This document shows positions 1 through 10,537 of a stretch of 64,000 nt of DNA, one piece after another. The notes under the pieces were generated by a model. That model ran no database searches and had not been told where the DNA came from. It worked only from the letters and a program-made list of their open reading frames with translations. Position 1 is the first letter of the stretch. Each line of letters begins with the position of its first letter. Source of the DNA: Raphanus sativus (lineage: Eukaryota; Streptophyta; Magnoliopsida; Brassicales; Brassicaceae); the NCBI RefSeq assembly GCF_000801105.2, contig NC_079518.1, forward strand, positions 15,356,800-15,420,799, in the 5' to 3' direction. The position numbers and the translations under genes were made by a program.

Positions 1-1621
1 TGGACCTTGTAGGCTATAAGTATGAGAGAATTTCTCTCGTTACAAATATACAAATCATCCATCTTCAACATTATTTCAGAGCATTTCTTTTTTTTGTTAC
101 ATTTAAAATGTCATCATCTTCTTCCCATTTTCATTACCACAAAAGCCATAATGATGATGCTGAATTTGAATCTCTTTTTGACGAATTATTAGAAATTCCC
201 GATATCATTCCCGATCCGAAAATAAGAAAAAAACGTGCTTTTATCGACAGACACCGGGAAGAAGGAGACATAAAGCTCTGGAATGATTATTTTTCGGAGA
301 CTCCTACATACCCTCACAATATATTCCGGAGACGGTTTAGAATGAGCAAGCCATTGTTCATGCGTATTGTCCATCGTCTCTCAACGGAAGTAGAGTATTT
401 TGCTCCAACACAAGATGCAGTCGGAAGGTCAGGTCTATCACCGCTCCAAAAATGCACCGCAGCAATTCGTCAGTTAACATATGGTGGTGGGGCTGATACG
501 GTAGACGAATATGTCCGATGTGGTGAAACAACAGCTTGAAAATGCTTGCACCAGTTTACCGCCGGAATTATTCACTTGTTTGGCGATGAATTTCTAAGAC
601 GGCCTACACCGGAGGATCTTGAGAGACTACTACATATTGGAGAACAACGTGGATTTCCCGGGATGATTGGAAGCATCGACTGTATGCATTGGGAGTGGAA
701 GAATTGTCCTTCTTCTTGGAAAGGTATATATTCCCGAGGAACCGATAAACCAACAATTGTGTTGGAGGCCGTAGCTTCTTATGACCTTTGGATATGGCAC
801 GCTTTTTTTGGAGGTCCAGATACTATGAATGATCTTAATATTCTTGAACGATCACCTGTTTTTGATGACATAATTTACGGAAGATCTTCGCAAGTCGACT
901 TCACTGTCAACGGAAGGGAGTACAATTTCGCCTACTATCTCACCGATGGTATTTATCCGGAATGGGCGACATTTATTAAATCTATCCGACTACCACAAGA
1001 GGAAAAACATAAATTATTTGCCAAAACCCAAGAAAGAATTCGAAAAGATGTTGAGCGTGCCTTTGGAGTCCTGCAAGCCCGATTCGCCGTTATTAAAAAT
1101 CCATCTAATTTATGGAATAAAAAAAAATATCAAATATTATGAGAGCATGTATAATACTTCATAATATGATTGTCGAAGATGAACGACGTACAGAGACTGA
1201 AGATGAGACGTTCCAAGGTCAAGATACTTCTTTTTGCGTCAAGATCCCTACTGAGCTTTTCACTCCAGGTGATCGTCGAGAAAGAATTAAGGCAAGTCCA
1301 GTCCATAAACAATTAAAACTTGATCTGATCGAACATATATAGAATCAATTTGGTGTTTAAATTTCTATGAATTAAATAAATGTATTTTTATTCAAATTTG
1401 TAATGTTTTCGAGTTTGTAATTTTTTTTTCAACTTTGTAATATTTTATTCCTAAGACCACATTTTCATTAGTTATCTATTTTAATATTATATGTTTTATT
1501 ATAAACACAATTAAATATTTAACTAAGAACTTCTAAACGTATTTAACTATGTTTCTTAACCTACACATATTAATAAACTATTCTAAGAAACTTAAATTTT
1601 GTTTTAGCAATAAGGATGCTC
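1..1621 (+). mobile_element. PIF/Harbinger DNA transposon, 5' end outside or at window edge
   Basis: The span contains a degraded PIF/Harbinger transposase gene. Its right edge is placed at 1621, where the inverted sequence begins GAGCATCC and is followed by TAA at 1622-1624, the 3-bp target type (TWA) typical of this superfamily. The same GAGCAT terminus occurs in the fold-back element at 31834-33672, which supports the placement. The matching left terminus is not visible, so it lies before base 1 or has been lost. Positions 1343-1600 are AT-rich untranslated sequence. Confidence 0.5.
108..1342 (+). pseudogene. PIF/Harbinger (HARBI1-like) transposase, nonsense plus frameshift
   Basis: This encodes a DDE nuclease that would cut and paste PIF/Harbinger elements. 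The reading frame runs 108-539, stops at a TGA (537-539), continues in the same frame to a stop at 1140-1142, and its tail resumes in another frame at 1139-1342. Recognisable blocks are the N-terminal FRRRFRMSKPLF region and the three catalytic acidic residues: Asp in IGSIDCMHWEW, Asp in LTDGIYPEW and Glu in DVERAFGVLQ. The tail carries MRACIILHNMIVEDER, typical of the family end. The frameshift lies at or after an A run near 1118-1128, where slippage is easy. With only two lesions and an intact catalytic triad it is a young pseudogene. The partner Myb-like ORF usual for this superfamily is not in the window. The family call is secure; inactivity is inferred from the two breaks. Confidence 0.88.
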
Positions 1622-1624
1622 TAA

Positions 1625-3089
1625 GATTATGTGTTATATCTTAGATCATTTTGACTTTTGAGGCTTGTGAAAGTACAACGTATTAATGATTTTAAATTGT
1701 GTTTTCATAGGCAAATATGTATCTGCTAGTCATATAAGAGAAATTCATTGGGATCCACATAGTTAAATATGAATTTTATTCGGTTCTATAGATCTATTAA
1801 TTCTAACAGAGATGTGAGGCTATTGAACTAACAGCACAGACTTTTCTTTGGGTCTTTTAAGCATGTATCAGATTGCACAAACATATATGGTTCCGTATCC
1901 TAGTTTAATCAGGAAATACATCTATCGATTAAAATTTGGTTATAGCATAAGGACTACTTATCTCGATAGAGAAGCAAACAAGCGACCTAAATAAAACATT
2001 GTCGACTTGATTTGATGACAAAGCAAGACTAGAAACGTCAAAACTTAGGAATGAAGACAACGTCAATCTTCAAGACTAAACGTAATGAACGTATAATTAT
2101 TATTATAAAGTATACCAATCATAAAAAAATATTTAGATCAATAAGTTGGTCAATAAATCTTACCTCTATAGTGTTTACTAAACAAATTAAACCCACTTTA
2201 ATCAAAAATAATTCAGATCAAATGATTAAACATGATAATAGTTACTAAATGATTTTTTTTGATCAAAAGTTATTAAATGATTAAGCACATATTTATGTAG
2301 TCAATCAACAAGGTATACCAAAATTGAATTTCTTCGTAAATATTTTGAATCTGATTAACTAATGAATCAGTAAACTAACAAACCAATAATTTCACTATTT
2401 CTGATGAATAAATTATGGATCATACAAGCGTGCATGTTTAAATAATAATAAAACAATCAAAACAGTAAATTGGTTTTCACCACAACTTTAGTAGATTCAC
2501 GATCAAATGTGTAATGGTTTATACGAATAAGCAAAAGTATATATATGTCAATAAATAATATTCATCAAACTTTTCAACATGTGCAAATATGATTTATATC
2601 AAATTCGTTCTACAGAAAATAAATTAACTTGTTTAATCTGAAATTCAATTTCAACCAACCCATTTTCGTAGAAAATGAGACCTAATTTCCAAAGAACATA
2701 ATTTAAATTTTTAATTTTACAAGTTTTTCAATCTCAAAAATATAAGTTTGTGTATATAGATATTTTGTTTTCAATATTTTTTTTTGACCCATAAAACTAT
2801 TTATTAATTTCTAAAAATGGAAAGACAAAAAATATTTTATACTAAAAGAACAAAGATGGTGAATTTTCATTCTATTTTAGAAAATTTCCTAATAATATAT
2901 GTATTAACCAATTTTTTATTTTATAATTATCCTGGTCACAATTTTTTTTAAATATAACAAGTCCGAGTCCCTATGATTAACAAATCATTTTAAATTTTAC
3001 AAACATATTTATTAATGATCCATATCATTTTGGGCTTATAACCCTTACATTTACAGGACGGCATTAGATAATGTACCACTGGCACATCA
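1625..3089. other. Intergenic, AT-rich, no gene seen
   Basis: This stretch between the transposase relic and the 3' end of ZIP10 is strongly AT-rich. It has only short, compositionally biased open frames and no recognisable domain. The last part, next to 3090, should hold the ZIP10 3' UTR and poly(A) site. Confidence 0.6.
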
Positions 3090-6000
3090 TCAAGTCCACT
3101 TAGCCAAAACGGCCATGCCACCAGCACCAAGCAAAACTGCAGCGTATGATTTCAACTGAAGCTTGATGCTCCGTTGCATCTTTTGACCCATAAAATCTGC
3201 AGCAAGGAGATCAACTAAAGCCATGTAGATGAGTAGTCCACTCGAAGAAGCGTTGAGCAGACCAACCGTTATGAGGGAGTCAGGGCTATTCTCTTTGTAC
3301 GTTTTCGATAAGGCCATTCCTAGAACCACCCCAAAAGGTGTTGTGACTGCAAAAAAGAAGGCCATGACCACCTTTTTGGCGAACCTGTACTCGGCCTGCA
3401 CGTGTTTTAATGTTTTTCATCATGATGCATCACATAATTCATCAAATAGTTATGTATTTAATTTATTATAAGACAGTTGATTTCAACAATAAAAGCTACT
3501 AAAACTTTTGTTCTCTCTCTTGCTACTGGTATTCTATATTCACATTTATCTCCAATATTCATAAAATCAGTGGATTGTTAACTTATTCCCGCGATTACAT
3601 TACATCACATGACTGCATGAGTCAATTTATTCAAGAAACAAAAACATTGAAGAAGCTAAAGCGTAGAGATAAACGGAGGGGGAACTGATTACATCTTACC
3701 CATTAATTAATTGAAATGGAAAGACTAACCTGGAGGATGCAGCCGCCGAGACCCATGCCTTCGAACATTTGGTGGAAGCAAAGAGCAGCTATAAGGCCTT
3801 TGATAGTGCAAGTATTGTTAGTAGCTCCTACTGATAGTCCTATCACTATCGAGTGCACCACTATCCCTAGCTCCAATACCTGTTCCATTTATTCATTTCC
3901 CCGCCTTCAAATTAAGGTCTCCTATTTGGTTAAACTTATTTGTTTTGAACTAGAAAGAGGAAAAATGAAATAGATTTGATACGCAAGCCCTAGAAAAATA
4001 AGGAGAAATTGAAATACCATAAATTGGATATAACTTTCCAAAAATAAATTCAATCGAAAGTACATTTTAACATTTAAGTTTAGGTTTTAATTATTATTGT
4101 TTAGGATTTGGTATTTATGGATGTAGTTGGATTTATAAACTTAATTATTTGATGGTCTGCACCTTGTGCGGACTAATATGTATATACCTAAAAAAATTAA
4201 TTCTAATGTTTATTTTTATTAAAAATATTATTCAATTACATACTAATTTAAAATTAATATTATAAAATATAAAACTCAATATTAATATTGTAAAACACTC
4301 TATTTAATTATGTTCTTTTCATAGTTTTATTTATGCAAGTAGATTTTGGATCAAAATCATTTCTATAGTAATAATCAAATTTTTAAAAAATTGTATTTGA
4401 AATTAAACACATATTGTATTTGTGGACTGAAAAATGTAGTGGCACTAAACTGATTATAAACAATCACAACCCATAAAGTATCAAGAAAATAACAATAGCC
4501 AACAAACAAATATATTCTCTATAATTTTGATTTTAAAATACTGAGACAGAAATACAAATTACAAAACACTATCTCTGTATTCTCTTACATTATATTTATA
4601 TTATATTTATTATTTTTCAAATTTATAGTGTTATTTTATGTTTTAATCCTAGTTTTTCATGCTTTCTTATATTTTTAAAAAAATTAGCTAATTTTCATTT
4701 TGTCGTTTTCATAATATTTACTATTTCCGTTTTAAGTATATTATTTTGATAACATTTGTGAATTTATGGATAAATTCACTATCAACAAATATTCATTTAT
4801 GATTTTGATATTCGTTATATACAAATATAAATTAATTTATTTTAGGTTAGGAATATAATTGTTTAGTATTATATATACATATATATAATTAATGTTTTAC
4901 GACATATTTTCAATGATACCTTACTTCTAATCTTAACTTTTATATTATAATAATCTGTATTCTGATCAAATTTCCAATAAGAATCAGAGAAACTGACTAA
5001 AATATTAGTAACTAAAATTGTAAATAAATATGAAATAAACGTAATAATGATATTATCTGTATAAATTGTTAATATGGATTGTTAATATCGGTTTATTAAT
5101 TAAATATCCTAAATATCATGATATTATACATATTAAAATATATTTTGTTAAAAAATAATAGTATATATCGATAAAATAGGTTAATGATTATTATTTATCT
5201 TAAATATCATGATAAGTATATATATATATTAAAATAAATTTTTAAATAATAATGTTAATTAAATTAATGGTTTGTCCTAAAACTATGGAAAAAAAGACAA
5301 GTAAGCAAATTCACTTCTCAAATTTGTGGTAAATTAAAATTCCTCTAAAAGTAAGCTTATTAATATCTTTTTGATGAAGCCTATTAATATATTATGTTGC
5401 TAAATTTATGCTAAAAGAATAATGGTATAACTGTTTCAAAATAAAGTAAGAATATGATAAAATTAATAAAATACTCTTTTCGTTTCTAAATAAATGTCAC
5501 TTTCGAAATTTTCCACACAGATTAAGAAAGTTACAAAAATATATGTAACTTGTTATTAATTACACCTATGTGACTAATAGTATTTGAGATAAATAAAATC
5601 AATAAAGTTTGCAATTAATTTTAAGCTGAAACTAAATATAATTTGCATTGAAATTGTAAAGTAACGTTTTTTGTGTAATAAAAAAGGTTAGAATGACACT
5701 TATTATGAAACAGAGGGAGTATAAGATACAAATTGAAGTCCGAAACCAAAACCTTATCAAATCGAAAAAAATATATATTTTGGCTTTCTATATTGTAGGA
5801 ATAAATAAAATACACTGAAAATTAAATTATACACTCATTATTCTAATACACAATTTTGTAGATAGGTATTAGATACTAAATATAATTAAATAACTAGATT
5901 TTGACCCGCCTTTTTCAAGGGCAGAACAATTTTATAAATTTTTAAAATTAAAAATTATATATTTGTATTTATTTTTTAATTTTATTTGTAGTTTAATTTC

Positions 6001-9000
6001 TTTTTAAAATTTTATGATAAGCACGATACATGTTCGTAATAATGGTTTGAGATTAGATTATTTGATTTTTGCTTTTTTCTTTGGTTTATGACAAAGGTTA
6101 GTGCTGACTTGTGCGCGTGGATATTGTTTTCTAATTATTTTATATATTTGGTGGTATATAATATACATATATAATATTTTAATGTAATTTACATGTATAC
6201 AATACACGTCTGTATATATATTGAATTGTGATGGGTTATAAGTATGTTGTACATGGTTATTTATTATGAAAGAATTTAAAATTTTGTACATGATGTTTTT
6301 TTCTTTTAGTTTTAGATATTTTGGTTGTAGATTAATATTTTAAAAAACTCGATAATTCCAATATTATTTTTAAATATTAATTATTAAATGTTATTTATTT
6401 ACAGTATTACATTCAACTATGTGAATTAATATATATGACAAATTCCTATCCTAATTATTGTAGTTGTTAAAAGATCAAATATATATGGACTAAAAGTTTA
6501 TAAATTTACTTAGAATATAAAAAGGGTTGGGCTAACTAATTAGTTTTTGGATGAAGCCCATGTATTAACAGAATACAATTTAACATATAAAGGATTTAAT
6601 GACAAGTCGTGTATAGATAATTTAATTTGGTTTACTTATAAGAGATTAGATGCTTGTTTAATTTAAGTTGCTGGTTTGGTTTGTAAAAGAAGCAAGATAT
6701 ATATAATAATTAGATTATAGTGTATTAAACTAAATGATCCATAAATTATGCACTTTTCTAAAAACTTGAAAGAGTCCAAAAGTTAATGACGACTTTTATT
6801 GTAGATAAATTTAGAATTCTATTTAATAGAGTAAATAGTTATATATTCGATGAGTCAGCAGTATACTGGGTAGTTCAAATACATATTTTGCTTATAGACT
6901 AGGATATATACAAATCCTTCCGATACCAGTGTATCACTATACCAGGCTACTATGTAGTCTAGGGGTGGACGCGGTTCGGAATATTACCGTAATTTTTAGT
7001 ATTTGAGTTTCGTTTTATATTTACGGTATTTAATTTTTCGATTTGTTTTGGTTCGGAAAAATATGGATATCCGGTTTTCGGGACATCATAAAAAATTTCA
7101 AATATTTGTGAATATTTACAGATATCTTATCCACTATCTTCACTACAAATAAATTTAGAAATAAAACATACAAGTTTCTCTTCGAAAAATATATTTGACA
7201 TAATATAAAATATAAAATAAAGATAAGTGAAACTATATGTTTCATATATTTAAAAAATTAATTAGATGTTTATAAAAAACATAAAGTTTTAGAATAATTA
7301 TAGATTTTATAAAGCCTTTATATTCCTTTCTTCGTTTTATACTTCTACAAAAAATAAAATAAAAAGTAAAATAAATAAAGTTTATGTTAAAATAATGGTG
7401 ATAGATTTTTAGTATTTGTTTTGCTTCGAAAGTTTACAAATACCCATATGTTTTTAATCGAATCGAAATAAATAATAAGTCAAATCAAAATTAACGGATA
7501 AAATGCTATGCTCTATTGTAGCCTAGTTATTTTGAACTCATGCAGGGAGAAATGCTCATTTCAGTTTTTTTTTTTTGCATTATGTATAAACATTATAGGA
7601 TTTGGGGGGGGGGGGGGGGGGGTATAATTTTACCACAAATTTAATACTAATTTCAAATATACCTTTAAAAGATTATCGGTTTCATAAATATCTTAAATTA
7701 ATAATAAAAACATAAAATTAACTCTATTAAATATGTATAAATGTTTAACAATCATTTATAAACATTTATAACTCAATTTCACCATATTAAACCTTAAACA
7801 ATAATCACTAAACCTTGGACCTAATGATATTGATTGAATATATTTTGAAAAGTGGGAACCAATAACTTGTAATATTTTTAAAAATTACCTCGAAATTTAT
7901 GTGAAATGATCACAAAGCTATACATATAAAAACTACTAAAACGAACTAGAAAACAATGACATGATGATATTTGCTATAATACACTTTTGTGTCATTTTTC
8001 AGGGAGAATTCTATCAGAAATTGATACCAGTTTTGAAATTTACTTTTAAAATAGGACTATTTTCCATAAATATTCTAAATTTGTGATAAAAAAACTGAAC
8101 TCTGTCGTAAATTATTACTAAATTCTAAACAGTAATCACTTAGTCATAAACCCGAATTTATGATATTTTTAATTGAATACATTTTTGAAGAAAAATAGTA
8201 TCCAATTTATGGTAGTTCAAGCATTTCTATTTTATTTTATTAACTTTTATGTAAACGTTCAAATTATTTTTTATTTAAAGACACATAAATCAATTAAAAT
8301 TTTGATTTTAAATTTATTATTTATATTTTCTCATTTTATGGTTTATGTAGAACTCATAACATAAAACAGAGACCTAATTATCTATCTCAAGTAATTTATA
8401 TTCTTTTATGCAGTATGCTACTTTATGACTCGTGAAAATGGTGATAAAAGTGGTTAGTGTAAAAAATAAAAAGTGGTACTATGAAAATAGTATTTTTGGC
8501 AATTTCTGATCTTTTTACTTCAGTCAAAAGAAAAATAACATTCTTATTTTATGAAGTATACTACTTTGTTTATTGATGTAATAATTAATATATTTTTATT
8601 TAGTGACGTAATAAACTAATAATCAATATGGAAATCATTACGACATAGAATGAAAACTACACATACAGTAGAACCTCTATAAATTAATATTCGATAAATT
8701 AAATCTCTATAAAATAATAAATTTGCCAGTCCCAACTTGGACTAGTGTAAAAATGATACAAATCGATAAAATATAAGATAATAAATTTTATAAAATTATG
8801 TAAAAATATTTTAAAATATAATATTACCCATTAAAATAAATCATAAATTAATAATCTATCAATATAATTTTTTTATAAGTACAAAATAAATATTATATTG
8901 TTGGTTACAATGAAATAAATCTATTGTCTTAATATTTCAATATATTTGATAGTATTTAGTAAATATATCAAAAATCACATAACAGTTCTATAAAACATAA

Positions 9001-10073
9001 AATTATAAAAATAGAAAAAAGAAAAAAAAAAAAAATAAAAAAGGAAACTTTTACAAATTAATATCTCTATAAATTAATAAAATTCTAAAGTCCACAATAT
9101 TATAATTTATAGAGGTTCTACTGTACCAAGAAATGGACTGAAAATCTAGAAAATGTCTTGACAATTTTGAAATGATTATTTTATTTAAAATATTATCTAG
9201 TTATATTCTATTCTTCAATAAATAAAAAACTGATTATATTCTTTATTTTATATAGTTTTGGTTATATCAAAAATATTTCTTCTTATACAGTATGCCGAAC
9301 GAGACACATGCAGCAAATGCGATATTTTGTGACATGGACGATTGTATAGTTATATCCGTTTATAGAACACTTTTAATTTCGTAAAAGTATCTGTTGGATT
9401 TAAATTAAGAGTTTTCTGTTTTGTAAATTAAAACGAGGGTAAAAGTATACTTAACGATGGCAATAACACGATATCGCAGAAGCTGTAAATTGGAACCAAG
9501 GTCCTTCCCATTGCTATTATGAAGACCATGACCATAATGAGACACAGGCCCCATCCCCTCGTCAGGACTCCCGGCGGATGCCACATCAGCAAATGGGTCC
9601 CTCCTACTGGACTTACTGAAGAGGCTAGTGGTAATAGAGTCAACCATGAGTGTGAACACTGCCGATATCAAGGCGACAAAACCGGTGAAAGGAAACTTGT
9701 GCCAGGGGTTATCCTTAAGACAATGAGAAGAGAGCATCTCGAAGGAATCAGGTAGAACATGGATGAAACCAGTGGCGAGTATGATTCCAGAGGCGAAAGA
9801 TTTGACGATAAGGAAGAGAGATCTCTCAGGTTGGAAAGCTGAAACTGAACGAGCGAATAACGGGAGGCAAACGCCGATAAGGCTGGTGATGAGGATTGTG
9901 AAGACTGCTATGAGTTTGAGCTTAAATGCTCTGTTTTTGTCGGTACATGTGTTGTCATACTCGGGTTTGCACTCTTCGTCGGATTGAGAAAGAGCTCGAG
10001 GGAAGTGGGAGATGGAGAGGAGGAGGAAGATGGTAATGGTGGCAGAGAAGATGACATTAGCTTTAGGCACCAT
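3090..10073 (-). CDS. ZIP10: ZIP family metal transporter, ZIP10-like, three exons
   Basis: This is a ZIP (ZRT/IRT-like) carrier predicted to move Zn or Fe into the cytosol across a membrane. On the minus strand the exons are 10073-9456, 3879-3730 and 3395-3090, with GT donors and AG acceptors at phase 0, giving about 357 aa (Arabidopsis ZIP10 is about 364 by recollection). Exon 1 has a signal peptide-like N-terminus, transmembrane segments I-III and a short histidine-containing loop (HYGHGLH). Exon 2 has the family signature around [10 protein letters not shown] and the metal-site motif [11 protein letters not shown]. Exon 3 has the last membrane segments and ends AKWT. The wording of all three exons is closest to At1g31260 among the ZIPs I know. 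Intron 1 is 5576 bp and full of small transposons, whereas plant ZIP introns are usually around 100 bp. Intron 2 (3396-3729) is 334 bp. No coding lesion is visible. Whether the long intron is spliced efficiently is unknown. Confidence 0.88.
5474..5719. mobile_element. Stowaway-like MITE in ZIP10 intron 1
   Basis: This is a 246-bp non-autonomous element flanked by TA on both sides (5472-5473 and 5720-5721). The right terminus read outward-in is CTCCCTCTGTTTCATAATAA. The left terminus is CTCTTTTCGTTTCTAAATAA. The two are imperfect inverted copies and are followed by matching GTGTCATTC/TGTCACTTTC blocks. Termini of the CTCCCTC type with TA duplication indicate the Tc1/mariner (Stowaway) group. 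Confidence 0.75.
5889..5935. mobile_element. Helitron-like 5' terminus
   Basis: The string ACTAGATTTTGACCCGCC followed by a partly palindromic CAAGGGC resembles the 5' ends of Brassicaceae Helitrons. A near copy occurs at about 25588 (ACTAGATTTTGATCCACC). No matching 3' end (hairpin plus CTRR) was found, so only this terminus is reported. Confidence 0.35.
6960..7515. mobile_element. Probable hAT-type MITE in ZIP10 intron 1
   Basis: The left end TAGGGGTGGACGCGGTTCGG is typical of non-autonomous hAT elements. The right end, inverted, reads TAGAGCATAGCATTTTATCC. The 8-bp flanks ATGTAGTC (6952-6959) and TTGTAGCC (7516-7523) agree at six of eight positions, which fits an aged 8-bp target duplication. 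The inverted repeats match only at the outermost bases, so the right boundary is less certain than the left. Confidence 0.4.
7604..7622. repeat. Homopolymer of 19 G
   Basis: An uninterrupted run of 19 G lies in otherwise very AT-rich intron sequence. On the transcribed strand of ZIP10 it reads as a C run. Exact length is unreliable for any sequencing method. Confidence 0.9.
8666..9123. mobile_element. Emigrant-like (pogo/mariner) MITE in ZIP10 intron 1
   Basis: This 458-bp element begins CAGTAGAACCTCTATAAATT and ends with its inverted copy, AATTTATAGAGGTTCTACTG. It is flanked by TA at 8664-8665 and 9124-9125. The CAGTA(A/G)AACCTCTATAAATTAATA terminus with a TA duplication is the hallmark of Arabidopsis and Brassica Emigrant elements. 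The interior is AT-rich with no ORF. It sits about 330 bp downstream of the exon 1 donor site. Confidence 0.85.
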
Positions 10074-10124
10074 CTTTCTCCTTGTTTATATGGAGGTTAT
10101 TGAATTTGGAATACGAGATTGTAT

Positions 10125-10136
10125 TTTATTTTATAC
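10125..10136 (-). promoter_or_regulatory. Candidate TATA box of the ZIP10-like gene
   Basis: On the minus strand this reads GTATAAAATAAA, 50-60 bp upstream of the start codon at 10073. Position and sequence suit a core promoter with a short 5' UTR. No metal-response motif was recognised nearby. Confidence 0.35.
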
Positions 10137-10353
10137 AAGATAAGAAGCTTTTCGCAAACCAAATAAGTGTCGGCATTTCGTACTAATTAGTGTCGACATG
10201 TTTTGTTAATGAATCGTTGTTGATGTTGATTTTGATAACGAAATGATCAACTGTGGATATTTGTAAATTACAAGAATTTAGGAATTGATTAATGAATTTT
10301 TATTTATTTTTATAGTTATATTTAATAACGGAAGTCCATAACAACAGGTGTAA

Positions 10354-10523
10354 CCAACGGGCTTGTACTAATGGCATTTGAGGGATCATTTCAATACGGC
10401 GAATCCGTAGTTCGATTCTCGTTGGCTATCCAAACTAGCAATAAATCGTAAGAATACGTGAAATACTATGGATTTTGTGGAATTAGTCGATTGACCTTGG
10501 TCGGATCTCTACGGTTATAAAAA
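10354..10523 (+). mobile_element. tRNA-derived SINE, S1-like, with target site duplication
   Basis: This 170-bp element has a tRNA-like head. CCAACG at the 5' side can pair with CGTTGG near 10420, and a polymerase III B-box-like GTTCGATTC precedes that stem. The body ends in a short A tail. It is flanked by 14-bp direct repeats, AACAACAGGTGTAA (10340-10353) and AACAACAAGTGTAA (10524-10537), differing at one base; these are the target site duplication. The 170-bp length equals that recalled for the Brassica S1 SINE. It lies about 280 bp upstream of the ZIP10 start codon. Confidence 0.78.
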
Positions 10524-10537
10524 AACAACAAGTGTAA

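Larger units (their letters stand above)
3880..9455 (-). other. Oversized first intron of the ZIP10-like gene
   Basis: This intron separates codons 206 and 207. It starts with a GT donor (gttaagta on the minus strand) and ends at an AG directly before the codons for VLELG. It holds a Stowaway-like MITE, a Helitron-like end, a probable hAT MITE, a 19-base G run and an Emigrant-like MITE. The rest is AT-rich sequence without coding potential. Exon content on both sides joins exactly as in related ZIP proteins, so one gene spanning the gap is the simplest reading. Confidence 0.8.

Noticed and set aside
5621..8364. Short open frames in the ZIP10 intron
   Set aside because: All are AT-biased, low-complexity translations within transposon-rich intron sequence.
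9519..9987. Plus-strand open frames opposite ZIP10 exon 1
   Set aside because: They mirror the coding exon on the other strand and show no protein family.
10354..10425. A functional tRNA gene
   Set aside because: Only the acceptor-like stem and B box are tRNA-like; the anticodon arm does not fold and a SINE body with A tail follows.
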